This document shows, in pieces, positions 6,276 to 15,865 of a stretch of 50,152 bases of DNA (positions are counted from its first letter, which is position 1; every line of letters begins with the position of its first letter). Below the pieces are notes generated by a model, which saw only the letters and a program-made list of their open reading frames with translations, was not told the origin of the DNA and did no database searches. The stretch comes from Thioploca sp. (GTDB lineage: Bacteria > Pseudomonadota > Gammaproteobacteria > Beggiatoales > Beggiatoaceae). The stretch spans positions 1 to 50,152 of the forward strand of contig JAAUSR010000035.1 of NCBI GenBank assembly GCA_012032555.1. The letters run 5' to 3'. The position numbers were made by a program, and so were the translations under genes.

Positions 6276-8896
6276 ACGACTGCCTTTAACTGTGCTATTA
6301 TTTTAGGAAATTCATTTAACACTTTGTTTAAATTGGTTATATCAAATGTCTGGGTGAGATGACATAATTTTTCTCCATAATGAATTAAATAGAGTACCTG
6401 ATAAATTTCACCTAATTGTGCTATTCGGTTAGCAAAATGAGTTATAGTTTCCATTTCCATCACTCGGGAAAGTTGTTGCCAAGTTGGGACAATTTGGTTT
6501 AATTCACTCAGTAGTTCCGGTAGTATCTCTCTATTTTCAATGGCTATATTTTTTAATTGTACTTGAGGAATAAGATTAATAGTGGTTTTTCTGATGTATT
6601 TTAAATATTGTGATAACATTTTAAATAGATCATAAATATTAATTGGCTTATATAAATAACCATCAAAATAAGCTTGAGGTGCCATTAACTCAGCATCTAA
6701 AGTGATGGAGTCGGTGAGAGCAATCACCGGTATATCCAAAGTAACCTGGTTGACTTTCAGTTGCTGTGTTGTTTCATAACTATTCCGGTTGGGTAGGTTA
6801 ATATCTATTAAAATGAGATCGGGATGATGTCGTTGCGCTAACAATAGAGCTTGTTGTCCATTGGTCGCTTCGATAACTTCTAAATTGACTTGAGATAACC
6901 ATTCACTGATAAGTTGACGGTGAGATTCCATATTATCGACAACTAAGACTGTCGCCGCTTCAAACCAAATCTGACGGAGATCAATAACACTTTCAGTTAG
7001 ATCAACTGTATTTTCAACGGGTTCCACTTGAACAGCGCTTAAAATAATTTCAAACACACTGCCAGCACCAACACAACTAGAAACAGAAATACGACCATTC
7101 ATCATTTCTACCAAGCGTTTAGTAATCGCTAATCCGAGTCCGGTACCGCCATATTTGCGGGTACTTTGACCATCTTGTTGGCGAAAAGACTCGAAAATCA
7201 TTTCTTGCTGACTGAGAGGAATGCCAATTCCGGTATCAGCCACCGCTAAAATGAGATCAATTTGTGGTGGATGTTCGGTTTGGTAAATCGGACAAATACT
7301 TAATTTGACATAACCCTCATCAGTAAATTTGATGGCATTACCCACTAAATTGAGCAATACTTGCCGCAATCGAGTTTCATCTACTAGTAAGAGAGGTGGC
7401 AAAGTATCATCCATATCAATGATAAATTCTAAATTTTTCTCAGCTATTTTTAACGCAAAAATTTGCTTTAATTCATTAAAGATAGTGTAAAGGTTAGTGG
7501 GTTCATATTGAATTTCTAACCGACCGGCTTCAATTTTGGATAGATCGAGGACATCATTGATTAAAGTTAGTAAACTTTTACCGGCTGATTGAATTGAATC
7601 AAGATAACCGGCTTGATTTCTATCGGTAATGAGTGAAGCTAATAACTCGCTAAAACCGATAATCGCATTTAAGGGAGTTCGAATTTCGTGACTGATATTA
7701 GCTAGAAATTCACTCTTAGCTCGGTTAGTCGATTCGGCTGTTTCTTTCGCCTGTTTTAAAATGGTTTCATTCTGTTTACGTTCAGTAATATCAATTAATT
7801 GAACTAGATAACCACTAACTGTGGTTTCCGTTTCATTCAAATTTAATGAGGTAATTAAGATATCAAGATAGATAGATTCTGATTTAAGAGTGAGATTCAG
7901 GGTTTTAATGCGGTTACAGTCAAACAGCATTTCGTATCTAATAGTATTACCTTGATAGAGTTGTTTGAGCATAGCCGTTGGAACAGCAAAATCCTCAAAA
8001 AGTTTAAAATCTTTGGCTTGCTCAGCCAGAGTTAAACCAAATATCCTTAAACAGGATTGATTAATATTTAATAATTGCCCCGCTGAATCATAAAGCGCTA
8101 TACCAATTGGTGATTCTGCATAAATACGTCTAAATTTTTCTTCACTCTCGCGTAACGCTATTTCGGTGCGGTTGCGTTCGGTAATTTCTTTTTTTAGTCG
8201 GTTATTCGTATTGTTGAGTTCGATAGTTCGTTCTGCAACTAATTCTTCTAGATGAGCTTGATAACGTTTAATTTCATCTGCTGTCAATTTACGCTCAGTG
8301 ACATCAGCAACGGTACAAATCATACCATCAAACTGACCATTTCTCTTCAAAGGAATTAACCATCCGGATTGATAACTGGGTCGTCCTACTGGCGTTTTCA
8401 CAGCCACTTTGTCATAGTAAACCGGTTTGAGCGTATCTTTAGCTTCCAAATAATAGGGTCGGAAAAATTTAATGGTTTCTTCAGGAAATTCCTGTAACAG
8501 TTGAACACCCATGATCTGTTGACTAGATACGCCAGCAATAATTTCCATCCCATGATTAGCATAATAAATGTGATCATCTTGGTCCGTTACCCAAACGCCA
8601 TCAACAATATTTTCTAAAATAGTCGCGTAAAATTCTTTCAGTTGATACAATTCACTTTTAGCTTGTTGGTGCTCAATGATTTGTTGTTGTAATTGCTTAT
8701 TCGTTATAACCAGTTGTTCTTGGGTGAAACAAACCATGAGGTGAGTTTTAACTCTGGCTAAGACTTCTTCTGGTGCAAACGGTTTGGTAATATAATCAAT
8801 CCCACCCACTTGAAATCCTCTCACTTTGTCGGCAGTATTTTCTAATGCACTAATAAAGATAATTGGAATAAGTCGATAACGTTCTACTGTTTGCAA
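6272..8896 (-). CDS. Hybrid histidine kinase (REC end-PAS-PAS-HisKA-HATPase-REC), 3' part of a frameshifted gene
   Basis: The frame begins in the middle of a receiver domain (IPIIFISALEN, Lys in TKPF at 38-40). It continues with PAS (88-203), a coiled coil, PAS (255-373), HisKA with His403 (ISHEIRTPLNA), HATPase (NLVGNAIKFT, DTGIGIP, GTGLGLA) and a second receiver (650-765, Asp698). A helical C-terminal tail may be an Hpt-like remnant but lacks a clear His motif. The listed start is a TTG with no ribosome site; the real start is at 9108 in the other frame, and the joined protein would be about 945 aa. The 4-base overlap with the next kinase indicates one transcript. Confidence 0.85.
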   Translation of the reverse strand: MQTVERYRLIPIIFISALENTADKVRGFQVGGIDYITKPFAPEEVLARVKTHLMVCFTQEQLVITNKQLQQQIIEHQQAKSELYQLKEFYATILENIVDGVWVTDQDDHIYYANHGMEIIAGVSSQQIMGVQLLQEFPEETIKFFRPYYLEAKDTLKPVYYDKVAVKTPVGRPSYQSGWLIPLKRNGQFDGMICTVADVTERKLTADEIKRYQAHLEELVAERTIELNNTNNRLKKEITERNRTEIALRESEEKFRRIYAESPIGIALYDSAGQLLNINQSCLRIFGLTLAEQAKDFKLFEDFAVPTAMLKQLYQGNTIRYEMLFDCNRIKTLNLTLKSESIYLDILITSLNLNETETTVSGYLVQLIDITERKQNETILKQAKETAESTNRAKSEFLANISHEIRTPLNAIIGFSELLASLITDRNQAGYLDSIQSAGKSLLTLINDVLDLSKIEAGRLEIQYEPTNLYTIFNELKQIFALKIAEKNLEFIIDMDDTLPPLLLVDETRLRQVLLNLVGNAIKFTDEGYVKLSICPIYQTEHPPQIDLILAVADTGIGIPLSQQEMIFESFRQQDGQSTRKYGGTGLGLAITKRLVEMMNGRISVSSCVGAGSVFEIILSAVQVEPVENTVDLTESVIDLRQIWFEAATVLVVDNMESHRQLISEWLSQVNLEVIEATNGQQALLLAQRHHPDLILIDINLPNRNSYETTQQLKVNQVTLDIPVIALTDSITLDAELMAPQAYFDGYLYKPINIYDLFKMLSQYLKYIRKTTINLIPQVQLKNIAIENREILPELLSELNQIVPTWQQLSRVMEMETITHFANRIAQLGEIYQVLYLIHYGEKLCHLTQTFDITNLNKVLNEFPKIIAQLKAVV

Positions 8897-9108
8897 TTGT
8901 CTACAATCTCAAAACCATTAACATCAGGTAAGTTCACATCCAGTAAGATTAAATCCGGTAACTTGGCTGTTAAGGTTTTAAAAGTGAGTTCAGCATTGAG
9001 CGCAACTCGTACGGTATAGCCATTATCTTTCAAAATGTTAGCTAGAAACCGAACGGCAATCGGATCGTCATCCACAATTAAGATATTTCCGAAGGATAAT
9101 GCTACCAC
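8884..9108 (-). CDS. Receiver-domain fragment, 5' part of the frameshifted hybrid kinase
   Basis: This is the first half of a receiver domain: VDDDP, then LPDLILLDVNLPDVNGFEI with the phosphoacceptor Asp. The frame ends VDNCKQ-stop. If one T is added at about 8905 the sequence reads FEICRQLQTVERY and runs straight into the 3' frame, restoring the receiver motif (FExCRQL is typical). The gene starts with GTG at 9108, 25 bases after the next kinase gene upstream. A single missing base, real or a sequencing error, separates the two parts. Confidence 0.85.
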   Translation of the reverse strand: MVALSFGNILIVDDDPIAVRFLANILKDNGYTVRVALNAELTFKTLTAKLPDLILLDVNLPDVNGFEIVDNCKQ

Positions 9109-9133
9109 AGGTCGTTCATTGCCATTTAATGGG

Positions 9134-11557
9134 TTAGTCCGGGTTTAGTTTGAGTAAATCGGCTAACTGTTCATATTGAAAATTATCCGCATAAATTTTC
9201 ATTTGCTGGGCTAAAATGGTATTATGTTCGCCGATATGGTTAATAACTGAGAAAATGGCATCGATATCCAACTCTTGAAGCGCTTGTCTAAATTGTTGCT
9301 GTAATGGTTGCGGAATTAGTGCTAAAGAATCAGGATTCACAATGAGCTTAGCTTCAATATGATTAGGATAAACTAATTCTTCTAACCGCGTTTCATTTTC
9401 ATAAAGATATTTAATATTTAAGTATTTAGCCATTAATTCAAAAATTTTATTATCTCGATAGGGTTTTCTAACAAAATCATCGCAACCGCTAGCGAAAATT
9501 TCTTGTCGCTGAGTTTCAAACGCACTGGCTGTCAAAGCGATAATGATAGTTTTTTTACCACTAGGCAAAGCTTTAATTCGTTGAGTCGCTGTATAACCAT
9601 CCATTACCGGCATCCGCATATCCATCCAAATGAGGTCAGGATGCCACTGTTGAAAAACTTGGATCGCTTCTTCACCATTAATGGCCTCTTGTACTTTAAA
9701 ACCCGCTTCTAGTAAAAATTTCTTCAATAATAAACGGCTTTCTTGGTTATCTTCAACCACCAAAATACGAGGAATCATTTGACCCGGTGCAAGTTTCATT
9801 ACCCGTTGATAATTGATCGGCGTTTTGATTTGACTTTTATCAGCTAAAGTGATCGGTAAGTGAAACTTAAATACAGAACCTTCATTTATTTCGCTGATAA
9901 CTTGGATATCCCCCCCCATTAAACGAATATAATGGCGTGTAATCGGTAATCCTAACCCCGTTCCTTGGGAACTGAGTTGATAATGTCCTACTTGGACAAA
10001 AGCTTTAAAAATAGTTTCTTGGTATGAGGTAGCAATACCGATCCCGGAATCTTCAACTTCAACTACCAAATCATACCTAATTGGGGAAGTGGTTGTAGCT
10101 TGCTGCTCATGAGCTTGAATACGGAGACTAACACCCCCTTCCTCAGTGAATTTGATGGCATTACCAATTAAGTTAATGAGTATTTGCCGCAATTTACCGG
10201 CATCGATCATAATAAATTGTGGTAAGTGTGGTTCATATTCTAAGATAAATTGGAGATTCTTGCTTTCGGCACGAATCTGCATCATCTGGGCAACATTTTG
10301 CAATAATTGGTGAAGATCAATACTTTCTTCATTCAAGGTAATACGACCCGCTTCGATCTTAGACATTTCTAACACGTCATTAATTAAAGCGAGTAAATGT
10401 TCACCACTGCGATTAATAATTTTCACCGGTTCGCGGTGTTCTGAAGTGATAGTTGGATCACGTTCCATTAATTGCGAAAAACCGAGAATGACGTGGAGTG
10501 GGGTACGCAACTCGTGACTCATATTCGCTAAGAAAATGCTTTTAGCTTGATTAGCGGTTTCTGCCGTTTCTTTAGCTTGGAATAATTCAAAATTAGTTGT
10601 TTGTAGTTGAAACTCAGTTTGTTTACGTTGCGCAATTTCTCTTTTTAAAGACCATGACCATAATAACGCTATGGCGAGAATGAACACAAAAACACTAATA
10701 ATAATAGCAGCATACCGGTAAATTTCGGCTAGAGTAAAACTACGGGAATCAACGACACCAAACCAGTGATCATAGATAGCATCGTATTGACCAGTAGCTT
10801 TAATAATACTTAATCCTCGATTGAGAGTTTCCCGCAATACTTCATTACCCTCCTTAACAGCAAAGCCATAGCCACGCCCATGAACAATAATCACCGGGCC
10901 GGTTATTTTCAAATTAGTCAAGTTAAATTTTTTAGCGGTTAATAAACCCACTAACCTCGGAACTAAGGTACAATCTCCTTCTCCTGATGAGAGTCGGCGC
11001 ATAGCTTCGGCTATCGTTTTAGCTAAAATTAAGTGTTTATGAGCCGGTTGCTTAAGTAAGTAATCGTGAGTAGCATCTGCCTGCATAACGATGATCGTTT
11101 TATTATACAATTCAACTGCTGAGTGAATAGGTTCATCTCCAGTGCGAATAAAAATCGCCGCATCATCAAGCAGATAAGGTGTGGTAAAATCAAAAACCCG
11201 TTCTCTTTCTGCTGAATAAGAAACTAAAGGTAAAGCATCAATGTTCCCTCGTTCCAAAGCATGACGGACTTCATTCCAAGTCCCTACCCGAAATTCAATG
11301 TTGAGTCCCATCACCTGAGCAACGGCCTTAAATAAATCGACACTAAAACCATCCGCTTCACCTTGGTTATTTACCAAAGCAAAAGGAGGATAATCTAGCT
11401 CACTACCAACAATAAGTTTTCTTGCTGTTAGAGGTATAATTTCTTGGGAAAAAGTATTGTCAATCCAAAATCCAGAAAATAATAACGATGACATCCATAT
11501 TATGATAACTATCTTAGTTTTCTCTGGTGAGATCAATATTATTAGCCAACCTTTCAC
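9134..11557 (-). CDS. EvgS-like hybrid sensor kinase with periplasmic amino-acid-binding domain
   Basis: An N-terminal signal anchor (17-38) is followed by a periplasmic SBP family 3 domain (46-268; [37 protein letters not shown]), a membrane segment (280-302), a coiled linker, HisKA with His348 ([11 protein letters not shown]), HATPase ([23 protein letters not shown]) and a receiver (596-713, Asp646, Lys in RKPY). A C-terminal helical tail of about 90 residues has no clear Hpt His. The start has a strong AGAGGAG. It is the first gene of a three-kinase operon, and the bound ligand is likely a small polar solute. Confidence 0.9.
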   Translation of the reverse strand: MKGWLIILISPEKTKIVIIIWMSSLLFSGFWIDNTFSQEIIPLTARKLIVGSELDYPPFALVNNQGEADGFSVDLFKAVAQVMGLNIEFRVGTWNEVRHALERGNIDALPLVSYSAERERVFDFTTPYLLDDAAIFIRTGDEPIHSAVELYNKTIIVMQADATHDYLLKQPAHKHLILAKTIAEAMRRLSSGEGDCTLVPRLVGLLTAKKFNLTNLKITGPVIIVHGRGYGFAVKEGNEVLRETLNRGLSIIKATGQYDAIYDHWFGVVDSRSFTLAEIYRYAAIIISVFVFILAIALLWSWSLKREIAQRKQTEFQLQTTNFELFQAKETAETANQAKSIFLANMSHELRTPLHVILGFSQLMERDPTITSEHREPVKIINRSGEHLLALINDVLEMSKIEAGRITLNEESIDLHQLLQNVAQMMQIRAESKNLQFILEYEPHLPQFIMIDAGKLRQILINLIGNAIKFTEEGGVSLRIQAHEQQATTTSPIRYDLVVEVEDSGIGIATSYQETIFKAFVQVGHYQLSSQGTGLGLPITRHYIRLMGGDIQVISEINEGSVFKFHLPITLADKSQIKTPINYQRVMKLAPGQMIPRILVVEDNQESRLLLKKFLLEAGFKVQEAINGEEAIQVFQQWHPDLIWMDMRMPVMDGYTATQRIKALPSGKKTIIIALTASAFETQRQEIFASGCDDFVRKPYRDNKIFELMAKYLNIKYLYENETRLEELVYPNHIEAKLIVNPDSLALIPQPLQQQFRQALQELDIDAIFSVINHIGEHNTILAQQMKIYADNFQYEQLADLLKLNPD

Positions 11558-12063
11558 ATTGACTCTCCTCTAAAAGTGGATGATGGAATGTAATAAAGTG
11601 ACGTTCTTAATATTTATCAGTAATTCTAGGATAATCATGGGATACCTCTCAATAAGCACCGGTGTAACAATTTTTTTGTCTAAATCAGAATTTTCAAAGT
11701 TAATTTGTTAAAAAATAAGACGGTTAAGTGGTCATTTAATTCTGTAATATCCTTCCCGCCTAAAAATTCTAATTCGGACCATTGAGAGATAAGGTGATAA
11801 GTCATTCCTAGTTCTGATATTGACTAAACTAAAACATAAAATGTTAGCGGTGGTAAGATAAGTCAGTCATGGGAAATGTAGTCATGCTAAAACAATAGTG
11901 ATTTGGTGTAACAAGGGATTATTACCCCTTGTTATCATATTGGTTAAAATTTAAATACCAGTGACTGTTTAGTCAAAACCAGTTTTATAGATAAGTAGCG
12001 ATTCCCTTCAATAAATCGGCGAGTATTAGCGATAGCGATTCTGATTTGATAACGGAAGAATTA
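11558..12063. other. Intergenic region with a 9-bp-stem hairpin
   Basis: No gene is visible between the kinase operon (minus, starting at 11557) and ferritin (minus, ending at 12064). At 11909-11934 TAACAAGGG pairs perfectly with CCCTTGTTA around an 8-base loop. It lies about 130 bases after the ferritin stop, but no T-run follows on the minus strand, so termination is only a possibility. The stretch next to 11557 presumably holds the kinase operon promoter; I could not pick out a convincing one. Confidence 0.45.
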
Positions 12064-12588
12064 TCAAGTAGTTGATGTTACGGGAGCTAGACTCATTTGG
12101 GTAGCCATTTGTTTAAGTTGGTTATCAATCATAAATAAACCATCTCCTTTGCCACCAATCAGCTTAATTCGATGAATAATTTCTGAGACCGTCGCTTCTT
12201 CTTCAATTTGTTCAGTAATAAACCATTGTAAGAAAATTTGGGTAGCATAGTCTTTTTCTGTCATCGCCAGTTCAATCAATTCATTGAAATTTTGGGTAAC
12301 ACCCTGTTCATGAGCTAAGGTAACTTCAAACATCGCTAATGGACTCTCAAACGTAGCTGGTGGTTGAGCAACCGGTAACAAATTAATTTGCACACCCTGA
12401 TCAAGCAGATATTTATAAATCTTCAGAGCGTGTTGGGTTTCTTCCAAATTTTTACTCATAAACCAACTCGCAAAACCTTTCAATCCTAGAAAATCACTAT
12501 AAGCGGACATGGATAAATAGAAATAAGCAGAATAAAACTCACGGTTAACCTGATTATTCAATGCTTCGGCCATTTTCTTACCGATCAT
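12064..12588 (-). CDS. ftnA: Bacterial non-heme ferritin
   Basis: Ferritin oxidises Fe(II) and stores iron in a 24-mer shell. The protein shows the family start MIGKKMAEALNNQVNREFYS followed by AYFYLSMSAYSD, ferroxidase ligands in NREFYSAYFY and EETQHALK (ExxH), and EQIEEE in helix D. The ATG at 12588 is preferred because AAAGGA sits 9 bases before it and family members start there; an upstream GTG/ATT-region start at 12627 would add 13 residues. Length 174 aa is normal. It is divergent from the ACT-domain gene. No clear Fur box is visible in the 170-bp intergenic region. Confidence 0.9.
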   Translation of the reverse strand: MIGKKMAEALNNQVNREFYSAYFYLSMSAYSDFLGLKGFASWFMSKNLEETQHALKIYKYLLDQGVQINLLPVAQPPATFESPLAMFEVTLAHEQGVTQNFNELIELAMTEKDYATQIFLQWFITEQIEEEATVSEIIHRIKLIGGKGDGLFMIDNQLKQMATQMSLAPVTSTT

Positions 12589-12760
12589 GCCAATTTTTCC
12601 TTTGTAGAAATTAAATATAACTATCAAATTCTATCGATTTCATTTTCTTAAGTAAAGTTACCTTATTGCCTTATTTAGGATATGGTCAAAGTAGAATTTA
12701 GTGAAACTTATTGTCATAATAAGTAACTATTCATCATGTAATCTATTTTGGAGAACCATA

Positions 12761-13291
12761 ATGACACAATGGTTTATGTTAACTTTGGTAGGAAAAGATC
12801 GAATTGGTATCGTTGCCAGAGTCACCACCGCTTTGTATCAAGGCGGCTGCCATTTAGGTGAAGCTTCGATGCTTCGCATGGATGGTAATTTCACGATTAT
12901 GCTTATGGTTCATTTTCCCGGAACTAAAGCCGCATTAACCGCATTATTAGCACCTATAGCTGACGAATTACAATTACACATTCATATTGACCCCAGTGTC
13001 GGTGAACAGACTACCCGCCAAGAACCTAATGTTCAAATCAGTGTGCATAGTGCTGATCGTGCTGGTATTGTTGCCCAAGTTACTTCGATATTAGCAGCGG
13101 CGGGGTTAAATATTCTCGATTTAGAATCTGATATCGGTGGTCATGCTAATAACCCATTCTATATTATGCAAATTGAGGGAGTTGCTACCCGGGGAATAGA
13201 AGCACTCCAACAAGCACTCCAAACTTGGCACCAGACAAGTGAACAAACCATTGAGGTTCGTTTGACACCTATTACAACAACGATTTTTTAA
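12761..13291 (+). CDS. GcvR-like protein with two ACT domains
   Basis: Two ACT domains occupy about 3-80 (LTLVGKDRIGIVARVTTALY) and 92-170 (ISVHSADRAGIVAQVTSIL). This tandem arrangement is that of GcvR, the repressor partner of GcvA for the glycine cleavage system, and of related amino-acid-sensing regulators. The start is the ATG at 12761 with GGAG 8 bases upstream; a GTG 20 codons earlier has no ribosome site. It has no DNA-binding domain, so it would act through a partner protein. Deformylase follows after 6 bases, implying co-transcription. Confidence 0.8.
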   Translation: MTQWFMLTLVGKDRIGIVARVTTALYQGGCHLGEASMLRMDGNFTIMLMVHFPGTKAALTALLAPIADELQLHIHIDPSVGEQTTRQEPNVQISVHSADRAGIVAQVTSILAAAGLNILDLESDIGGHANNPFYIMQIEGVATRGIEALQQALQTWHQTSEQTIEVRLTPITTTIF

Positions 13292-13297
13292 TAAGTT

Positions 13298-13786
13298 ATG
13301 GCTATCTTGGAGATTTTGACCTATCCTGATCCACGCTTAAAAATGATTGCTGAACCGATTACTGAATTTAATGCGGACTTAGCGGTCTTCATTGCTAATC
13401 TAGAAGAGACCCTACGTGCCGCTCCCGGTGGAGTTGGTATTGCAGCGCCTCAGGTGGGAATATTACAACGGATTGTTATTATCGATGTTTCCTCTAAACC
13501 TAAAATTAAACATCATGGCAGACTGATATTAATTAATCCCGAAATTAACCATTGGAAAGGTTTTGCTATTGGTCGGGAAGGTTGCATGTCTGTCCCTGAT
13601 TATACTGGTAAGGTCGTGCGCGCGGAGCAAATTGAACTGTCTGCACAGGACGAAAGCGGAACCAGACAACACTACCAAATGGAAGGTTATGAAGCCCGGG
13701 CAGTTCAACACGAACTTGATCATCTCGATGGGATATTATTTATTGATCGACTCATCAGCCGAAGACATGATTTGTTTCATCGTTAG
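13298..13786 (+). CDS. def: Peptide deformylase
   Basis: The enzyme removes the N-formyl group from nascent proteins. All three metal-site motifs are present: GVGIAAPQVG (45-54), EGCMSVP with the metal ligand Cys96, and HELDH (138-142) with two His ligands and the catalytic Glu. Length 162 aa is typical. The gene starts 6 bases after the ACT-protein stop and has only a weak ribosome site, so translational coupling is likely. It is not next to fmt here, unlike the usual def-fmt pair, so it may be an extra copy. Confidence 0.93.
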   Translation: MAILEILTYPDPRLKMIAEPITEFNADLAVFIANLEETLRAAPGGVGIAAPQVGILQRIVIIDVSSKPKIKHHGRLILINPEINHWKGFAIGREGCMSVPDYTGKVVRAEQIELSAQDESGTRQHYQMEGYEARAVQHELDHLDGILFIDRLISRRHDLFHR

Positions 13787-14143
13787 GTCTATCAAAATCA
13801 ATCAACTCAATCTTAAGCTAAATAGGGTGTGCACCGTATACCCCTCATCACCCCAATTCAAACGCTTTGTCGTAAGCAATATCCATCTTACTTGGCTAGA
13901 AATTAGATAAATTACGATGAGAACTATATATCTACGCGGTTTAATAATAGGTCTCTTAATTAAGCGAGAAGAAATTAGAGTGAGAGTAAGAGTTGTTAGG
14001 ATGTGTCATTAATTAATGATAACACTCTAGAAAATAAATAATAACCATTTATAATCGCATAAATGGCAAGTTTAGGATTTTTTGTCGTAACAAATTTAAA
14101 AAATTATATTTTATTTAAGAACTTGACACAATCGAATTCTCAA

Positions 14144-14172
14144 TTGACAACACATTTTAACCTACCTAAACT
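14144..14172 (+). promoter_or_regulatory. Possible sigma-70 promoter
   Basis: TTGACA at 14144-14149 is a perfect -35 hexamer; after a 17-base spacer TAAACT (14167-14172) matches the -10 consensus at four of six positions. It points toward the inverted repeat at 14175-14236 and then into the antisense strand of the M23 peptidase gene. If active it would make a small or antisense RNA. Confidence 0.3.
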
Positions 14173-14174
14173 AC

Positions 14175-14236
14175 CTTAATCTTAATCGTGATTCTTAATA
14201 AGAATAATCTCTATCAGAATATCGATTAAGATTAAG
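14175..14236. repeat. Inverted repeat with 14-bp perfect arms
   Basis: CTTAATCTTAATCG (14175-14188) is exactly complementary to CGATTAAGATTAAG (14223-14236). The spacer contains a second hairpin (ATTCTTA / TAAGAAT). It lies 38 bases beyond the stop of the minus-strand peptidase gene. It could act as a bidirectional transcription end, although it is A+T-rich and lacks a T-run. Confidence 0.55.
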
Positions 14237-14273
14237 ACTTAATGGGAACCTGAAGATCTCAGAAAACAATAAG

Positions 14274-15239
14274 TTACATCCATTCTATCAGAAACGGTTT
14301 TAATTTATTTTGTGATAGCAGAACATAATCAGATAGCTTAATACTCTCTGACAATTTAAAACTATCTATCGTTGCCAAGTATTTAACCGGATTGATCGCA
14401 ATAGCGGATTGCAATACTTCAAAATGAACATGAGGCCCGGTAGAACGACCGGTAGAACCGACTAAACCAATCAGTTGTCCTTTTCTAACGTAATCACCCA
14501 CTTTAACAAGATTGTTACTGTTATGACCATAACGAGTTGAGTACATTTCACCATGTTTGATCTCAATCATTTTGCCATAACCACGCATACGTTGCGATCG
14601 GGTGACGATGCCATCTTCTACTGCAAAAATGGGTGTTCCAGTTGGGGCAGCAATATCAATTCCCTTATGCATACGTCGGCCCCGCCAACCAAATGGAGAA
14701 GAAATACGACCTTGTTTCAAGGGCCAACCAACCGGTAAAATAGTTGGAGTCGTGCGATATTGACGAAGGAGTGAATTTTCAGAAACCACCCGGATGGAGC
14801 GTTTAACTTCTTCAATAGAGGGACGTTGCGAAAAACGTTCTCGTGTTATGCTAAGTTGACTCGGTCGCCGGGCGGAAATGGTTTTAGCGGTATTAGCACG
14901 ATTAGCGATGTCATTATCCCAAGAAACGCTGAAATCGGGATCGGGAACTTCATGGTGTTTAACTAGTCTCTGACCTAATCGATTAAGTCTAGCTGTTTCT
15001 GCTTGTAATCGTTCTAAACGTAAGGCTAGATCTTTGGTATTTTTTTCAGCAGTTTTCATCTGAGTCGTATAACGTGAAATTGAAATGGCCGACTGAGATG
15101 ATTGGGGATGGTAATGGTAAGCAGAATAAGCCATCGTTGCAATAGTTAATATCGAAACAAAAACGCTTGGTACTAAGAGGGCATGAGCCAGTTCATTATT
15201 AATTTTTTTATGGTTTTTTCTGATAAGGATAACGTCCAT
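14274..15239 (-). CDS. M23 family metallopeptidase (MepM-like)
   Basis: A cell-wall endopeptidase or an activator of amidases. A membrane anchor occupies 20-41 (LLVPSVFVSILTIATMAYS), a coiled coil 60-95, and the LytM/M23 domain 172-277 with the zinc ligands in MHKGIDIAAP (HxxxD) and HVHFE (HxH). All catalytic residues are present, so it should be active. The gene sits divergently from the DciA-like gene, beside lpxC-ftsZ; an M23 gene in this place, usually next to secA, is the common gammaproteobacterial order. secA is absent here. AAGAG precedes the ATG. Confidence 0.88.
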   Translation of the reverse strand: MDVILIRKNHKKINNELAHALLVPSVFVSILTIATMAYSAYHYHPQSSQSAISISRYTTQMKTAEKNTKDLALRLERLQAETARLNRLGQRLVKHHEVPDPDFSVSWDNDIANRANTAKTISARRPSQLSITRERFSQRPSIEEVKRSIRVVSENSLLRQYRTTPTILPVGWPLKQGRISSPFGWRGRRMHKGIDIAAPTGTPIFAVEDGIVTRSQRMRGYGKMIEIKHGEMYSTRYGHNSNNLVKVGDYVRKGQLIGLVGSTGRSTGPHVHFEVLQSAIAINPVKYLATIDSFKLSESIKLSDYVLLSQNKLKPFLIEWM

Positions 15240-15277
15240 AATGTTTCTCTTTGTCAGTTGAGGTTAAAACTTTTGCG

Positions 15278-15598
15278 ATGAAATCGATGAGGCAATTGAT
15301 AGCGAACCCTTCGAGTATCTTGTATCGGTTATTACAACATAGTCAAATGCTTGAACAACTTGATCAGTGGTTGCAAGCGAGTTTACCGATTCCATTACAA
15401 CAACATTGTTATATTGCAAATTTACGGAATAATACCTTAGTAGTACACACTGATTCTTCTCTTTGGGCCACGCGATTACGTTATTTGACCCCCGAACTGT
15501 TATACCGTTGGCAACAAGAGGAAAGTATGCCCACCATTGATAAAATAGAAGTTAGAATTCGCCCACTTTCTGTACCTATTAAATCGAGTTTGTCTTGA
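15278..15598 (+). CDS. DciA-like DUF721 protein
   Basis: The DUF721 core is visible: SLPIPLQQHCYIANLRNNTL, VHTDSSLWATRLRYL and PELLYRW. DUF721 proteins related to DciA bind DNA and help load the replicative helicase in bacteria that lack DnaC. The ATG at 15278 has GAGG about 13 bases upstream; a TTG at 15251 would add nine residues. The protein is about 106 aa, and this gene lies between lpxC and the M23 peptidase as in many gammaproteobacteria. Whether it is the true DciA loader or a short relative cannot be told from the sequence. Confidence 0.72.
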   Translation: MKSMRQLIANPSSILYRLLQHSQMLEQLDQWLQASLPIPLQQHCYIANLRNNTLVVHTDSSLWATRLRYLTPELLYRWQQEESMPTIDKIEVRIRPLSVPIKSSLS

Positions 15599-15629
15599 AA
15601 GCAATTCATTTTTTGACTTGACTTAATTT

Positions 15630-15660
15630 CTTGCTCGTATCTTCGATCGGTACAAGCAAG
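15630..15660 (+). terminator. Hairpin after the DciA-like gene, possible terminator
   Basis: CTTGCTCGTATC (15630-15641) pairs with GGTACAAGCAAG (15649-15660) at 10 of 12 positions around a 7-base loop, beginning 32 bases after the stop codon. No T-run follows, so intrinsic termination is uncertain. Confidence 0.3.
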
Positions 15661-15713
15661 TATGGTAGGGCATACCCATTCAATAAATTGTTTCCTTGGC
15701 CTTCCTTTCAGAA

Positions 15714-15734
15714 AACCTAATTCGAGATTAGGTT
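15714..15734 (-). terminator. Hairpin after lpxC, possible terminator
   Basis: AACCTAAT (15714-15721) and ATTAGGTT (15727-15734) form a perfect 8-bp stem with a 5-base loop. Read on the minus strand it is followed by TTC after the TT of the stem, a weak T-run. It lies about 130 bases beyond the lpxC stop and may end the dcw transcript. Confidence 0.35.
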
Positions 15735-15865
15735 AATAAAGCGTACCATGAAATAAAAAAAATCCCAATGCTTCATTCTATAACAAATTGAAATATCTTA
15801 CTTTTAAGCGATTTAATGTCATAAATTTGCTCGTTCAACAATACTTATCTCGTTGTCTGGATAGT

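Larger units (their letters stand above)
13787..14273. other. Convergent intergenic region, A+T-rich
   Basis: The 487 bases between peptide deformylase (plus) and the M23 peptidase (minus) hold no gene. They contain a possible plus-strand promoter (14144-14172) followed directly by an inverted repeat (14175-14236). TTAATTAATGA-type words around 14010 may form a small hairpin. Terminators for both genes would be expected here, but no G+C-rich stem with T-run is seen. Confidence 0.5.

Noticed and set aside
12589-12760. Fur box in the ferritin divergent region
   Set aside because: A+T-rich words present, but no match to the 19-base Fur consensus strong enough to report.
13563-13910. 115-codon plus-strand frame overlapping peptide deformylase
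   Set aside because: Different frame of def; all conserved motifs are in the def frame.
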